Below, piece after piece: positions 24,361-36,644 of a stretch of 64,000 nucleotides of DNA. The notes under the pieces are model-generated. The model was not told the origin of the DNA, searched no databases, and worked only from the letters and a program-made list of their open reading frames with translations. Origin of the DNA: Psilocybe azurescens. Taxonomy: Eukaryota; Basidiomycota; Agaricomycetes; Agaricales; Agrocybaceae. Made by a program: the position numbers and the translations under genes. How positions within the stretch are numbered: position 1 is the first letter of the stretch; every line of letters begins with the position of its first letter. The stretch is taken from positions 1-64,000 of the forward strand of contig JAJIRX010000983.1 in NCBI GenBank assembly GCA_023853785.1. The letters are read 5' to 3'.

Positions 24361-25718
24361 TGATTCTGGGCTTATTTAAATCACATTTACAGTCCGGTTC
24401 TTTCCCGATTGCTCACTTATAATTTATTATGGTGTGTGCACCAATGCTTGTCAATTCATTGCAAAATTAAGGCTTTACCAGTTTCCTGTAGACACCCCAG
24501 AGCCACAGAATGTATGCCGGATAGCCTACAAAAATGCCTGGGTATGAGCCATTGAAGCGGATCTACTGTACCATATCATATGGTACAGTGTAGGCTGCCC
24601 AAAATGGAAGGGAAACATTCACTGGTTCAGAGGGACCACTGAACCCATATGATATGCTACACTGTAAATGTACTTTCTATCATATCATATGTTACAGTGT
24701 AACATCAGTATGTGCCTGTTCCACAAGTGCTTCAACTCTCAAGTCAGATGTATTCCATGGGACACTGTCCCTACCTTTAAAATTGCCTTACCACAACAAA
24801 ACGACTCTTACGAAGCCCAATTTGTTAAAAACATCTCTCAATCATCCGTGTTCTCAAGGATCAAGTACCTTGCAGTTTCGACCATGTGTTTTATAGATCC
24901 GGCATTTACATTCTTCAAGAGCCTAGAAGGCTTAGCCATGATTGCTGTTATTAATCACCCATTTACGCCTTTCGCTCATAGCAGAGCGGACTTTGAGACG
25001 GTATTAAACAATTTGGATACTACAGGAAATGGTAAATGTCTCAAAACTTTCAGGATCATGGTAGAAGATGGGCTTGACCCCACACATTTTGAACGACTAG
25101 GGCAGATATGCCAGTTACTAGAAAACTTTGAGTTGGAAATATGTGGACATTGCGATGGAGAAGCAGGATGTACTCTAGATGGGTAAGCAATTATTTGACG
25201 GAAGTTTTGGCCTCCTTAAATCTTACCCCTATACAGACGGATTACGGAGATGCATTTGATAAATATGAGTATATCCAACGACTTTGAATAGGTATACCAT
25301 TCGAAGGATTTGACGAAGGCGATCCCAAGACAGATCCTGGATCTTTTCTGCGTGCAGACCGCCGAAAATGTGGGTTTTATCTCGCCTCTAGGCTGCATAC
25401 CCTCTGCCAGGTTGGTTTTGAATACCGTACGGAAGCTGGGGGTTGTAGATATGAGGACCGATGGTTGGACTTTGATATACAACGCCCTTGGGATGGGTCG
25501 ATTATGCTCCACGAGTTGGGACAATCGTGGTATCCATTTCCCGAGGTCTGGACTACGCTCCCGCTCGATGAATAAACAACGGTGACGTTTTTCTCATCTA
25601 TAGAGTCGACCTTTCAATTGCTTCTCAATTTATACATTTGGCTTCTATCTCTAACAAGATAACGTGGAAAGACGAGCACAGCTCCAGATACACTGCATCC
25701 ATATCATAAAACTTGTGT

Positions 25719-27936
25719 TTAAAGAAGGTTGAGACCATACTTCTCCACGAAGGCTCGGAATTCTTTTTGCTAACACCGTCGACCGCCCAGGCCTCGGCAA
25801 ACTTGATCCTGAGAGCTTGGGCATTTTTCCGTAGCTCGTCTCCTTTCGCACTGCGGCAAGCGTCGATGACCTCTCTAATCTCAACACCTACAGCCTCCCG
25901 TGTACCCTTTGCCTTGGCGTCCGTTCCTGAGCAAAGGCTTCAAACCGTTTTCGCCGGTTCGCACTTCCACTAATTCGAAAGCGACCTTGAGATTTTCGGT
26001 CATATGTGCAGCAGCAGCGGGTTGGTCGGCTTCGAATGGCCAGCATATCCTGTGAAGCATCAAAATGAGGTTCAAAACTTCAAATTATCTAGCAGAGAAT
26101 GAACATACACAGGGATTCCACTTGCAAGAGTCTCCATGACACTGTTGTGCCCGCCATGGGTCATGAACCAGCCAGTAGCCTACAAACTCGGGTATGAGCA
26201 CAGGTTAACCAGGCGCTTAGAGTATATGAAAGGGCATACAGGGTGGGCCAGAACATATTGCTGTGGAACCCACTTGAGATCAACCCAAGGCCAGTTGCCC
26301 TTGATTTTTTAGGGCCAGGTCATCCGAGATTTTGGCCCAGGGTGATGCGTAGCTGAGGATCTACGTACATTGTCAATAGGCAATGTTGAGCCAATTCTTA
26401 GAGAGACTTACGAAGGGGAATTTCTTCTCAACCAAGGCTTCAATGACCTCCTCAATGTAGTTCTGCTCTGATGGCCAGAAAATGGTGCCGAAAGAGATCT
26501 AAACATTGTCGTCAGTACAAGAGATTATAAACAATTTATAAATAGAACATACCAAGAGGACCGATTTTTCGCCGTATTCTGCTTGTGCTGTCTCGAGGAA
26601 ATCCTTGGTCTCTGTGCTTCCGGGAGCATCTTCGACCTTCCTAGTGGATAGCACGGGTCCAATGACGTATGCGTCTTTCTTCCAACTAGCAAACCATGAT
26701 TTGAATGCGCCGATCGACTCTGCTTCGAAGGCATATGCGGTGGTCGCGAAAACTGCATCGCATTCCTTAAGACCTCTAAGGGTAATCGAGTCTTCATGAG
26801 TCATGTTATAGGTATATTCACGATAGGGGCTCACGCTTGGGCTGTTTTGATGATTTCGCTAAGAGGAACATGAATAAGAAGCTATCGACAAATAGCAGTC
26901 AGCCTGATGTGCCTTGCATAAGCCGCATTCTACATGTGACTACTCTTACCGTCTGCGGGAAGGCTTCCCAATCATACATGTCAGGAAGTCCAGCGATCTG
27001 GACGATCTTTCCCTCTGTGTGACGATAGATCTGGATATCCGTACAATTGCTTAGAGGACATGCTAAAGAAATATAATTCGTCATCATGAACTTACCTTGT
27101 CGCCGATCTCGAGTGGTGTTTTTCCGGTACGCGCCGCCTCTGCTTCGATCCTAGCACTGAGGTCCTCAAATGACCCTCCATGGCTGGCAGGTCCAAATAA
27201 GCGGACGCCGTGGGATGTATGGCCGGTCACCCATGCAAGAATGGGCACAGTGTTTCCGGTAATGGCACGTGTGGCTAGCATCTGGTAATATGCAAAGAAC
27301 TAGAAAGTTTTGATAAACATAAAGATGCAAGTAAAACAATGTAGGGGACCGTAAATGGGGAGAATGTGTTACTCACATCAAGGACGACGACATTGGGTGG
27401 CGGCACGGCATCGAAGACTTTCCCTGTTACGGCGCACGAAATGGGCTTGGACTGTAAAAGAGTTTGATAGGCCGGTCCGTAAGTCTCGACGAGTGGTTTG
27501 AGCAGACTGAAAAGATCTGGCGAATCTGACTTGAAGGACGAGAGGATTCTAGTATAGTGTTAAAGTTGGTCAGTAAGAATACTCGGAAAATGGACAACAG
27601 TGTTTATGCGGTGATGGTATACCTGACACGCTTGCGAGTCTCCTCAGAGGCCTTTGTACTTTGGAATTCAGCCGCCACCTCGGTCTCAGCTTTCTCAAGA
27701 AGGGTTGGGGCGAGGATCAAAGTCACAAAAACATTCGTGTTCGCTTCAACCAGACGCGCTGCCAATATGCAGAACGATTTGACATGACCTAAACAAAAAA
27801 TCAAAAAACAAACAGGATGATCAGTAATCCATCACACAGAACGGTGTTTCCGTTAACAAGTAGCAAGCAATTTACCCCATGCTGGGAGTGCCGAGAAGAC
27901 GAAGTGGGAGGTGCTTTTGGTTGTTGTAGAAGACAT
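25719..27936 (-). CDS. Family-1 UDP-glycosyltransferase (UGT-1)
   Basis: Transfers a sugar from a UDP-sugar to a small acceptor; acceptor and sugar unknown. The start at 27936 is followed within 25 residues by FVFSALPAWG and, after an intron, HVKSFCILAARL, which places the catalytic His of GT-B family-1 enzymes. Further exons carry FKSDSPDLFSLLKPLVETYG (about 27520), ARIEAEAARTGKTPLEIGDK (about 27140), GLPDMYDWEAFP (about 26980), the linker block CDAVFATTAYAFEAESI (about 26750) and FGTIFWPSEQNYIEEVIEAL (about 26470). The donor-binding region is WVPQQYVLAHP, then THGGHNSVMETLASGIP, then CWPFEADQPAAAAH (26270-26020). Three one-base shifts break the frame: the six-T run at 26305-26310, near 25914 (GG for G), and near 25768 (one G missing before AATTC). 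Each is a change in run length, so sequence error is likely. With these allowed for, it stops at 25719. Confidence 0.85.
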
Positions 27937-27983
27937 CGAATCGAAAGCAGAAGCTGAATCAAAGGATATGGAATACTGATCAG

Positions 27984-27990
27984 TTTTATA
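27984..27990 (-). promoter_or_regulatory. Probable TATA box of UGT-1
   Basis: TATAAAA on the minus strand, about 48-54 bases upstream of the chosen start. Three other UGT genes here have a comparable element. Confidence 0.5.
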
Positions 27991-28079
27991 GATTTCGCGT
28001 AGATATCGTTGACAGGGTCCGCATGTTGGTTGCGAGCGCTTTTGAGCGCCTCCGGGCAACCCCTAGATCCCTACACATT

Positions 28080-30653
28080 TACCTTTACAAGGCGAACCTG
28101 AACAAATGACGATAAGTGAGCTGCCAAAAATAACACATTAGGAACGGACAATCTGACCGCCGTATGTAGCGTTTATATTACTGACTAAAATATAGCAAAC
28201 CTCACCTTTCACACATCAACTGCACTTTTTTTCCATCTGCAGCTGATTCAAACCCCTGGCCTACAACAAATTCCCGTCCTTGGAAAAAATATGGGTAGGA
28301 CTTAATTTACATCGACACACATACACACTACAGTACAATGCAGATGCATGCGCAAAACGAACGTGGTATGCACGATGTAGCGCCTATTAAATTTAGCAGT
28401 TTGAGCGCATCAAGGTACGTCTGATCTTTGATTCTTGGTGAACAGGCGCGTTGATCCTACGGCTTCCTGTGGTGGTTGTGCTGCTAAGCTAAGCGAGCCG
28501 CGTGAGTTTGGTTAGGAGTGCGAGGCAGGTTTGGTAATGATGGATGGATCAGGGGAGGAAGCATGGCGGATGCATGGAGCCGGCTTGCTGTACTTAGCAG
28601 TATCAAGAGGAGCGTTGAGAACGTTACTTTCTGTATAATGGCTTGAGACTGAACCGTAATCATGGGTGGGCACGAAATTGGTGTTTAACGATTCATACAC
28701 AAAGACTCGAAAATTGTTGATCCCGGATGACTTTCTACGATGCCGCTCGCCATGGGATGTCGTCGGAGAAGCTTAATGACCGAGCGTCTGTGTACAGGCG
28801 AAGTCAGCAGTTATGTATTTGCCGATGGGTTCGTGTTCAACGCGCAGACATGGGTTATATTTCTAACTCTGATACAGGAAAATGAGGACTCTGTTCATGA
28901 GAGAACTTTCGAGAACAGACCATGACCATATTTTCGTGGATGAAAACTTTGAGATCTCGTAAATATGTTTTGGTCGATGGGGTTGTGGACTCGTGTTGTC
29001 TAATTTTAAGGCATTCAATGCGCGGGCAATGAGACATATTTTTAGTCCTGATACAGGTCCAAAATGAGGACTCTGCGCATGAGAAAGAGAACTTTGGAGA
29101 ACTTACCAATACATTCGCTGACGAAGATTTTGCGCTCTCGTAATGTGAATGCAGGTCTGGAAATGAAAGTCGATAGAGCGTTGTTTTTTAACAGCGGGCG
29201 GCCATGCGAGTTTGTAATCGTGGCTTGTAATGAGGAATAAATCCCGAAGGTGTGCCCGATGTTTTTGAGCTTTTGAAGAGCTTGAGTGCGGTGTTAACAA
29301 CAAAACACAAAGTATGCCGGATATTTCTCGGTCAATTAAACAGGACATGCAAGGGAATAACGAGAGTGTTCTGAGGCTTTGAGCGTGTTGTTTAAGATTT
29401 ATACGTTATGTGTTGTTTGTGACGGCATCTGAGTTGCAGAAGGACGAGAAGAATTAAGATGAGGAGGTTCAAGCTGCCCATATGAGCACGACTAAATGAA
29501 CTTCCAGAAGTCTCTGCTAGTTATGTTGACCCTAAAGTCGACGGATAGTAAATGGCGTTCTCGGATATGAAGGTATCTTGGAAGCCCGAACGTTCAGGAT
29601 ACTGGAGCGTGGTATTCAACACCGTTTTTTCTTCTAGGCGTATCAGCGCGGACACCTCATGTCGGCTTGTGACTTTCCTAAATTGCGAATATTTGGACGA
29701 GATGGGCTCAATGTCATGTTATGCTTTTGGGGCGCGATTAATATGACGTTCCAGGATCCTAATAGCTGCGTATGTTTTCACGGATAGATATGTTGCTTTC
29801 AGCATTTGGGACACCTATGACTTGCAAGTTCGCAAGTGCCGGATATCGGAAGTGTGCTATCCGACAGTTTGAATGGAGTACACGTCGTTCACCAGCCAAA
29901 TCTTGGCTAAACCATGAGATAAAATCGTGTGGATAGGGACTGAGACTTACTATTTCAAGCTTGAGCACTGTCTCGTAATACATTCGTATTACATTCTGTC
30001 AAATTGGTTCCGGGTGTTTGCGGGCAGCTGTAGCTTGTTGGATGTGGATTCATCCGTTATGAGGCTATCTCAAGGGTCTCCTGTGCACGATAGCTTTGTT
30101 CAGCACTATCTTTCCCCTTCAGATAAGGACTTGAGCCACGCCTGATCCAGACGGACGGGCTTCATGGACCAGATGCTTGGACGGGGTCTTTATTTAGTTT
30201 GTACCTGAGGTATTGTACCCAGCAGGTTGTGTGGGATTTGTAGTGACCATCAATGAGCCCTTTGTTTATCGTCCTTGAGCCTTGCGTGCTGGGTTGTCCT
30301 GACGGCGAACGTGGAACAAAAGAAAGAAAGACAGTTAGCGGAAGTGAGGGTTAGTTTTTCAAGAGGTTTTCCCACGGGGCTTATGTACTACGATCCTGAA
30401 GGAAACGGTGGGCACTTGCTATTTGTTTCCTGGTCTCCTGGACCATTATCATTAGGATTTGTTGACTGTTCCCCTACAATATACAATTGTTTCTAATCGA
30501 TTGTTTCTGAAGGATCTAGGAGTATAAGGTCCAAAGGGGAGAGGCCCAAAATAGCCAAATCAGTCTCATTTGTCACGGGCAACGGTCGGCACTCGGTGAG
30601 GCCACTGCCTCTGAAAGGGCTGTATTCACAAGGGCACCTTTCTTCCAACGGCC
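28080..30653. other. Gene-free segment with one degenerate tandem duplication
   Basis: No domain-bearing frame is seen. Two diverged copies of a ~180-bp unit lie at about 28840-28980 and 29021-29150. They share CTGATACAGG, AAAATGAGGACTCTG, CATGAGA..GAGAACTTT and TTTTGMGMTCTCGTAA words. The rest shows only short frames. Confidence 0.5.
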
Positions 30654-33600
30654 ATGTCGTCCAACTGTCCTCCCCAATTGCACCTCTCCATTCAGCCAAG
30701 CACGACAACATTCAAGAGGTCCTTTGAACAGTTTGGCTTTGACCTGGACAGCCCCGTGGGTGCAACAGACGCCGGAGGTAGTGGCACAGACAACGGGAAC
30801 GAACGCAACAAACGAGCTCGAAGTTCCAGCAGTTTCTCCCAAAGCAGTGACTCTACAGATGCCTCAAGGGTCACCGCTTCTACATTGGCTTCAGGGTCCG
30901 AGTCCAATTCAAGTATTTCGAGGGATGAGCCTTCTGCGATCACGAATGAAATTCAAACTGTTCATTCCACAGCACGCCCCACAATTGACCCACCGCCTAG
31001 GCTGCCAACTCCAGTCATTCAGGATATTGATATGGCAGAAGTTCTGCCAGAAAACGACGCCGAATCTACTGGCGCGCCGCAGCAAACACCACAACAGACT
31101 GAAGACAGGTACAGGCTGTCTCTGGACAGATTCAATGCTTTTGAGAACGAAATAGCTCTTCTGCGCCGGTCGCAACCTCTATCGCCCGCCATTACTCGCT
31201 CTCCGACACCCCCTCCGATGTTGCCCCCTTGAGCATTGTGTCATCTTCCAATCAACATCTTCATCAACATCAGAACACACATAATCGGCCGCGAGCCGCA
31301 CACCTATCTCCTACCGATTTAGCTTTCTTCCGACATCCCCCTCCTAGGTCTCCCTCCCCTTTCCTGGACCATTTTTTGGGCGTAGCCGAAAGTTCTACAA
31401 GCACTCTGTCGGACAGCCCCACTGGCGGCGAAGAAATCTCTGTTCACGAACACCAGGGGCATCAAGAGGGTCCTTCTTTCCCAAATGGTGTGTGTTTTTT
31501 CTTGAGTAGTTTCTGATTCATATAAGTTTAACCGACATGGTAATTATAGCTGTCTATCGCTTCAGAAGAAATTCTTTACCCTTGTCAGGCTCTCGTCATG
31601 ATCAACATCAACAGCGCCCACAGATAGACGCCAGTGAATCAGCCGACAATGAAATTGAGATGGTTAATGGATTCCGTGACAGGCTCAACACTGCCCTTGA
31701 GCGCCTACGACCGGCGTCTCCCCTTGTTCCTGGGTTAGAAGGCAATGGGGATGGTGTTGGGGAAGAAATCGCAGGGCAGGAGCAGGATGCGCAAGAGAGT
31801 CAAGATGAGGAAGCTGATGAGATTGAGGGTCAGGACGATGAAGACGACGACGAAAGAGTTACATCCGCCAACGATCGACATACTACACAAACACTTCCAC
31901 CCAATCCTCCAACACTCCCGCCCATCCCTCCCATCACCGCAGATACCGACACCGACGATTGGACCGAACGTTCATTGATAGATCGCTTCCAAGGCGATTT
32001 CACCCAGCCGGATATCCGACCACCGGCGGCCAGCCAGAATGAATTTGATGCGCAACGCATCAGACGCATTCGAGCGATAAGGGAGCAACGACAAATTGAA
32101 CTAAGACAACGTTTACAATACCCCCGGTCTTTATCGTCGTCGAGCACTTCCGGTTGGCCGCCGCCTTCAAGTGCTGGTAATCCCAGCTTGAGGGATCATC
32201 CTCTTCCTTCACCGATTTTGCGGGACTTGCGTAGCTGGATGCAGGAACGGGGCCCGTTTGGAGAAACTTCGACAGGCGATGCGACAGATGCTTCAACGTC
32301 CGGACATATCGATTCTTCTGTGACCACTTCAAATAGTCCAATAAATTCGCATGCCGATCAACGCCAGCAATCCCATGTTCCCAACACACAATCAATATCC
32401 ACAAGTCTCCGACAGTCGCAATCGACCACAAATTCAGGTGGCGTATCCCGAGTAAACGAATGGGACATTTATAGTAGGTTCCCACCTCAGTCAGCTCCTG
32501 GTTCTAGCGATCTTGCTTCGGCTGGAGGATCGTCGTCGTCAACATCGACGTCAGGAACTGCTCAAGAACCGTCCGGCAGTAATTCATTCGCGTCGGCGTC
32601 TTCCTCGAGTAGTAATTCAGATATGTTCTCCAATACGACATCGGTTTCGTATAGCCGCAACTTGGCGGACGAAGCAGCCGTCAGGAGCCTCGATCATGGG
32701 GTTGGTTTGGGGTTAGGGTTTGGTCCCGGAGCAGCTCGCCCGATGCCGCCTTTGATGAGCAGTGGGCCAACACCGAGGCGAAATGATGCTACGGATGAGC
32801 AACCACGACATACTGGCTCCCCCACACTAACGTCAACGGCCAATGGGCTCGGCCACACCCAAACACAGAGGCCAATCACGCGGTGAGTTAGATTGCTGTC
32901 AATCGCCATAGGCTATGATTTTCTGAACTCTTTATTCTATTGGTTCTTGTGTAGGTTTCCGTCCGAGAGCTGGCCTAGCTGGGCGAGAGGGAACGGAACG
33001 GGTCCCTGCCCGATCTCGATTTGGATTTCTCAAGTATGACTGGTACGGCAGGCTCTGCATTGTCCTCGCCGTCGACGTCTGATGACTGGCGATCGGATGC
33101 TTTCACCGCGGCGCCACCAGGCGATCGGCCTCTTGTCCGTGACTCGTCGCCTGCTACTACTACTACTACAATTTCCATCGACGACTCGTTTCTCAATCCC
33201 TCCATGACCTCTCTCGACTTTTTTTTCGGCGACTGCTGCTGCAGGGCCTGGACCAGCTCCGGCCAACCGACCTATTGCTAATATTCACCACATATGGACT
33301 GAGCTGCCGTCTTCGTCTACAAATGACCGCCAGGCGTCGTTCCGTTCTCGAGTGCGGCGGTGTCCACACAATCCACAGTATGTGCACGGGCCGTCCAGCC
33401 ACCCACATCAGATGGGTGCCGGCACTCCTACCAGTTCAAATCCAAACACTGCAACGACATTCAGCGCGGAAAGATCGCAGCCGGAGACACGACGAGGGCC
33501 TGCGATGGACAACACTGACAGGCACAACCAGGACGTGCAGTATCGGCGCTGGCTGATGGAAGGCGAATTCGGCTCCGACTCTGACTCGCTCCCTCTTCCC

Positions 33601-36600
33601 AATCGGATACCATCGACTTCCACACCCCTGCTGAGCCGTCTAAATCAGTTCAACCCGCTGTCGCATCGTTTGGCGTCGGCGGCGTCGGCGGAGGACGCGA
33701 GCCAGGTGCAGAATAATATGTCTTCTTTTCCTCAGCCAAGACTTCGGACCGCCCATTCGCACGCAAGACTTGGCTCGTCGACGTCGCTCGTATCAGAGAA
33801 TGCGTCTGAGATGCGGAGATTGGAGGATTATATGGAGGTTACGAGGGCGAGGACGTTGCACGCCCTTTCCACTGGCTTGCGGGCGCCTGGCAGCGAGGAC
33901 AGGATAAACGCGGACAACACGAGCACAGAAAACTCTAATAATGATGAACGTGATAGAGATATCAGGCGAGCACTGGCGTGGGACGAGTTACGCGCGAGGC
34001 AGAGACAGTTCGTGCGGCATGTTTCAGGGGGCAGCAGGCGTCAAATCCCGAGACGGCGACTGCGACAGACACGCGGTCTTCACTCGACAGGCTGGTGCAG
34101 AACGCGTGGCAGAGTCTCGAGAGTCCTGATATATCGTTATCTTCTCCCGAGGACGAGGTTCCAACCTGGCGTGCTCGAAATCTCTCCGCAGCGACATCAG
34201 CTCCCCCGCCGCGACGACCGAAGACGTCGATATGTCAATTGCCGATAGGATTGAAGCGCATGATGTGTATTGGACGACTGTCCTTCGTGAACTGGGATTC
34301 GACAGACCCTTTGACACCGAAAATGCTCGCCCTGCAGAAGCTTCACAAAACCGCAGAGAAGGCTGGGAGTCGGGGTACAATCCATACTCCTTGAGTTGGT
34401 CCAATACCATTCCCAATCTGAATAGCGAAGGTCGTACTTCAGGAGCGGCTACTTCGACCTCTCCAACTGTTGAGGGCCCTTCATTCGCCTCCTCAAGATT
34501 CCCTTCATTCTCGTCGTTGATCGAAAGAAGCTCTTTGAATCCGACGAGGGAAGCAATGGATGCTAATCTCGAACGGCCACTGCGACGATTTCCTCTCACG
34601 TATAATCGTGTTCCGTCTCTCCCTTCACCAGATTTAGGAGGTACCTTCGGTGCAGAACGTCCCCCCAGCCGACATCGCCTTTGGCTGCTTTACGACCAGA
34701 GGAACCCTCGCGTCATTTCTCTGGGCTTTCGAACAGAAATTCGACACTTGGAAATTACGCTGTCAATCCCTCTCACTATCAAAACCCTACCACCGCCACC
34801 ACCTTCACTGTTAACAACAATCAGGCCCGGTCTAACGTCAGACCTCGACAACGTAGATCTTTAACTCCTGAGCCCAATCTCTCGCCCGCTAATGGCATCT
34901 TGGGATACAATGATGGACACCTCGGATGATAATTTTTCAGAGAGCAACTTATTCTCAAGTTTGCTAGATAGCACAGAACGCCTTGCCCAGTTGACCGCTA
35001 GACATCAAGCCCATTTTGAATCTTTGCGTCGTGCAAGCAATTTGGCAGACTTCGCGCCTGGGCCTTTCCGTAACACTCTGCAACATCGCATCGACCAACA
35101 TAATGCTCATCGCCGCAGAGTTGGATTGCCTCCTTCAACCCTCCTACCATTCCTCCTCTTTCTTTTGGCGATAACAGCCTTACCTCGCTGAGCAATTCAG
35201 TGCCGGGTTCAGAATCTCGAGCAGCTCCAGAAGAGGCTGACCCAAGTTCAACGCACGGCCCTTTTCATACGAGCAGAGAGCTCTCTCTGCCTCCTAGGCG
35301 TGAACCAGTGCGACCAGTGCGACCAGGTGCATCCGCTGGCCACGACGGCTTTTCCCACCCAATAACGGCTCGGTCTTTCGCATCAGCCAGGGCAGAGGCT
35401 AACCGGGCTCGTGCTCAGGGCGAAACGCTTCGACAGATGCGCATGGAAGCATCCAGACCGGGCGATTCTTCGTCTCAAAGAACCGGCTCAGTCCCCAACG
35501 GCAATCTTAGTCTCGAAGAGATCGATCATATGGTCCGCAATCGCCAGATTTTAGAGCTTTCGCTTCGCAATCGCAACCGATCTCGATATACCAGCAATAC
35601 TGATAATTCGGCACCTCCGACCCGTCCTGTATACCCTGGGTCGGTAACGCTGGATGACGATGACGGTTTCCGGGAAAGTTTTTCGACCTTTTCAGCAAGA
35701 GGCCGGCGTAATCGACTGCATTCTCCTCACGAGATGATGTTCTTTGCGCGGGGAGGACGGCGAGGACGGCCGTTGGGTGATTTTATGGTGAGCAATATGC
35801 TCTTTCTTACGATTTCTGCTTTATTTCTCGTCTTTCCTTTTCACAGCGCGATGAAGACTTTGATGAGTCGTACGAAAGTCTCTTGTCGTTAGCGCAGACG
35901 TTGGGCGATGTCAAACCGAGGTCAACGCCAGCCGAGATCATCGAGAAGATGGAGAAAGCTCAGTATAAGGATTGGGCTACTGCCGAAAGTGACCAAAGAT
36001 GCCCGATTTGCCTGGACGATGTACGTCTTTTTCGCTCGTCTTTCTTTTGCCCTCCTTGTTCTAACATGCACGCAGTACGGACCAACCGATCCTGTCCTCA
36101 AACTCACCAACTGTTCACACTGGCTCCATCAGGATTGTCTGCATGTGAGCATAGCTCTTTTGATCAAAAATCACTACTCATTCTAATGATCCATCAGCAA
36201 TGGCTCCAAACTGCCAACACGTGTCCCGTATGTCGCAAATCTGTCAGCACGAACACAGGATTCCGCCGCGGGCATCATCATCACCATCGCAATCCCTTCG
36301 GTGGTCCCAGTTCTTTGAGGCGAGATCCTCCTCCACCTCCACCTCCACCAGGATCCGGACCAGGCCCGAGCCAAGGAGGAGCTGGCTCTAATGCAGGAAA
36401 CAACCCTCCCTCTTCCTCTTCCAACCAAGGCCATCACCGTCACCATTATAATGACTTCTCTCCTTCACCTTGGAGGCGAGGTCCTCCCCAGTTTGATTTG
36501 ATTTGCTCGTCTATCGAATCCATGCCTTTTTCTTTCTTCCTTCTAAAACTATCTGCTACGTACATACATATCCATTCACGATCGCGCTTAAAACATTTCC

Positions 36601-36644
36601 ATCTCCTTTATCGCCTTTCTTTCTTTCTTTTCTTATCATATTAG
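30654..36644 (+). CDS. Large RING-H2 finger protein, probable E3 ubiquitin ligase
   Basis: The C-terminal RING-H2 would recruit an E2 and promote ubiquitin transfer; the target is unknown. The ring is split over three exons ending at 36020, then 36076-36144, then from 36198: CPICLDD / YGPTDPVLKLTNCSHWLHQDC / QWLQTANTCPVCRKSV, giving Cys-Cys, Cys-His, His-Cys, Cys-Cys pairs. Everything upstream is low-complexity Ser/Pro/Gln/Asp-rich sequence with a strongly acidic stretch (about 31790-31860), predicted disordered. After the ring there is a His run, a Pro run and Gly/Ser-rich sequence. The frame breaks at 31224-31228 (C5), 33219-33226 (T8) and 34661-34666 (C6), plus breaks near 34025, 34160, 34900 and 35130. 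Clean introns at 31488, 32883-32954, 36021-36075 and 36145-36197 argue that the gene is real and the breaks are mostly sequence errors. The exact C-terminus is uncertain. Confidence 0.75.

Larger units (their letters stand above)
19773..24697. mobile_element. Foldback-type transposon with ~2-kb inverted arms
   Basis: The left arm (19773-21827) is the reverse complement of the right arm (22734-24696), with point and copy-number differences. Outermost bases are TGTAACATATGATATGATAG and its inverse CTATCATATCATATGTTACA. Each arm contains two kinds of tandem sub-repeats (listed separately), and the 906-bp centre is AT-rich. The short open frames in the arms (many reading HxFRTYSRPI-type peptides on both strands) follow from the repeat and are not genes. 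The 8-bp word TGTAACAT at 19773-19780 and 24698-24705 is a probable target-site duplication. Long inverted termini made of sub-repeats are the hallmark of foldback elements; no transposase is seen. Confidence 0.82.
19665..25289 (+). pseudogene. F-box/LRR-like gene split by the foldback element
   Basis: A left exon fragment (about 19707-19780, after a ...CTAG acceptor) reads VRRIPRLHDLCILFQLDMYH up to TGTAACAT. The right fragment resumes at TGTAACAT (24698-24705) in the same phase and reads ISMCLFHKCFNSQV, then FKIALPQQNDSYEAQFVKNI, SRIKYLAVSTMCFIDPAFTF and FRIMVEDGLDPTHFERLGQI to about 25180. A GTAAGC...ACAG intron leads to GRITEMHLINMSISNDFE and a TAG at 25287. The short leucine-containing repeats and layout resemble the C-terminal part of basidiomycete F-box proteins, but no F-box is present, so the family call is tentative. 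Any upstream exons would lie beyond the element ending at 19664. Confidence 0.5.

Noticed and set aside
25216..25585. Opposed frames of 91 and 102 codons after the F-box-like fragment
   Set aside because: Neither joins in phase with the fragment upstream or shows a domain; kept out as unsupported.
34232..34864. 210-codon frame as a separate gene
   Set aside because: It continues the RING-H2 protein through frame breaks on both sides (near 34160 and at the C6 run 34661-34666).
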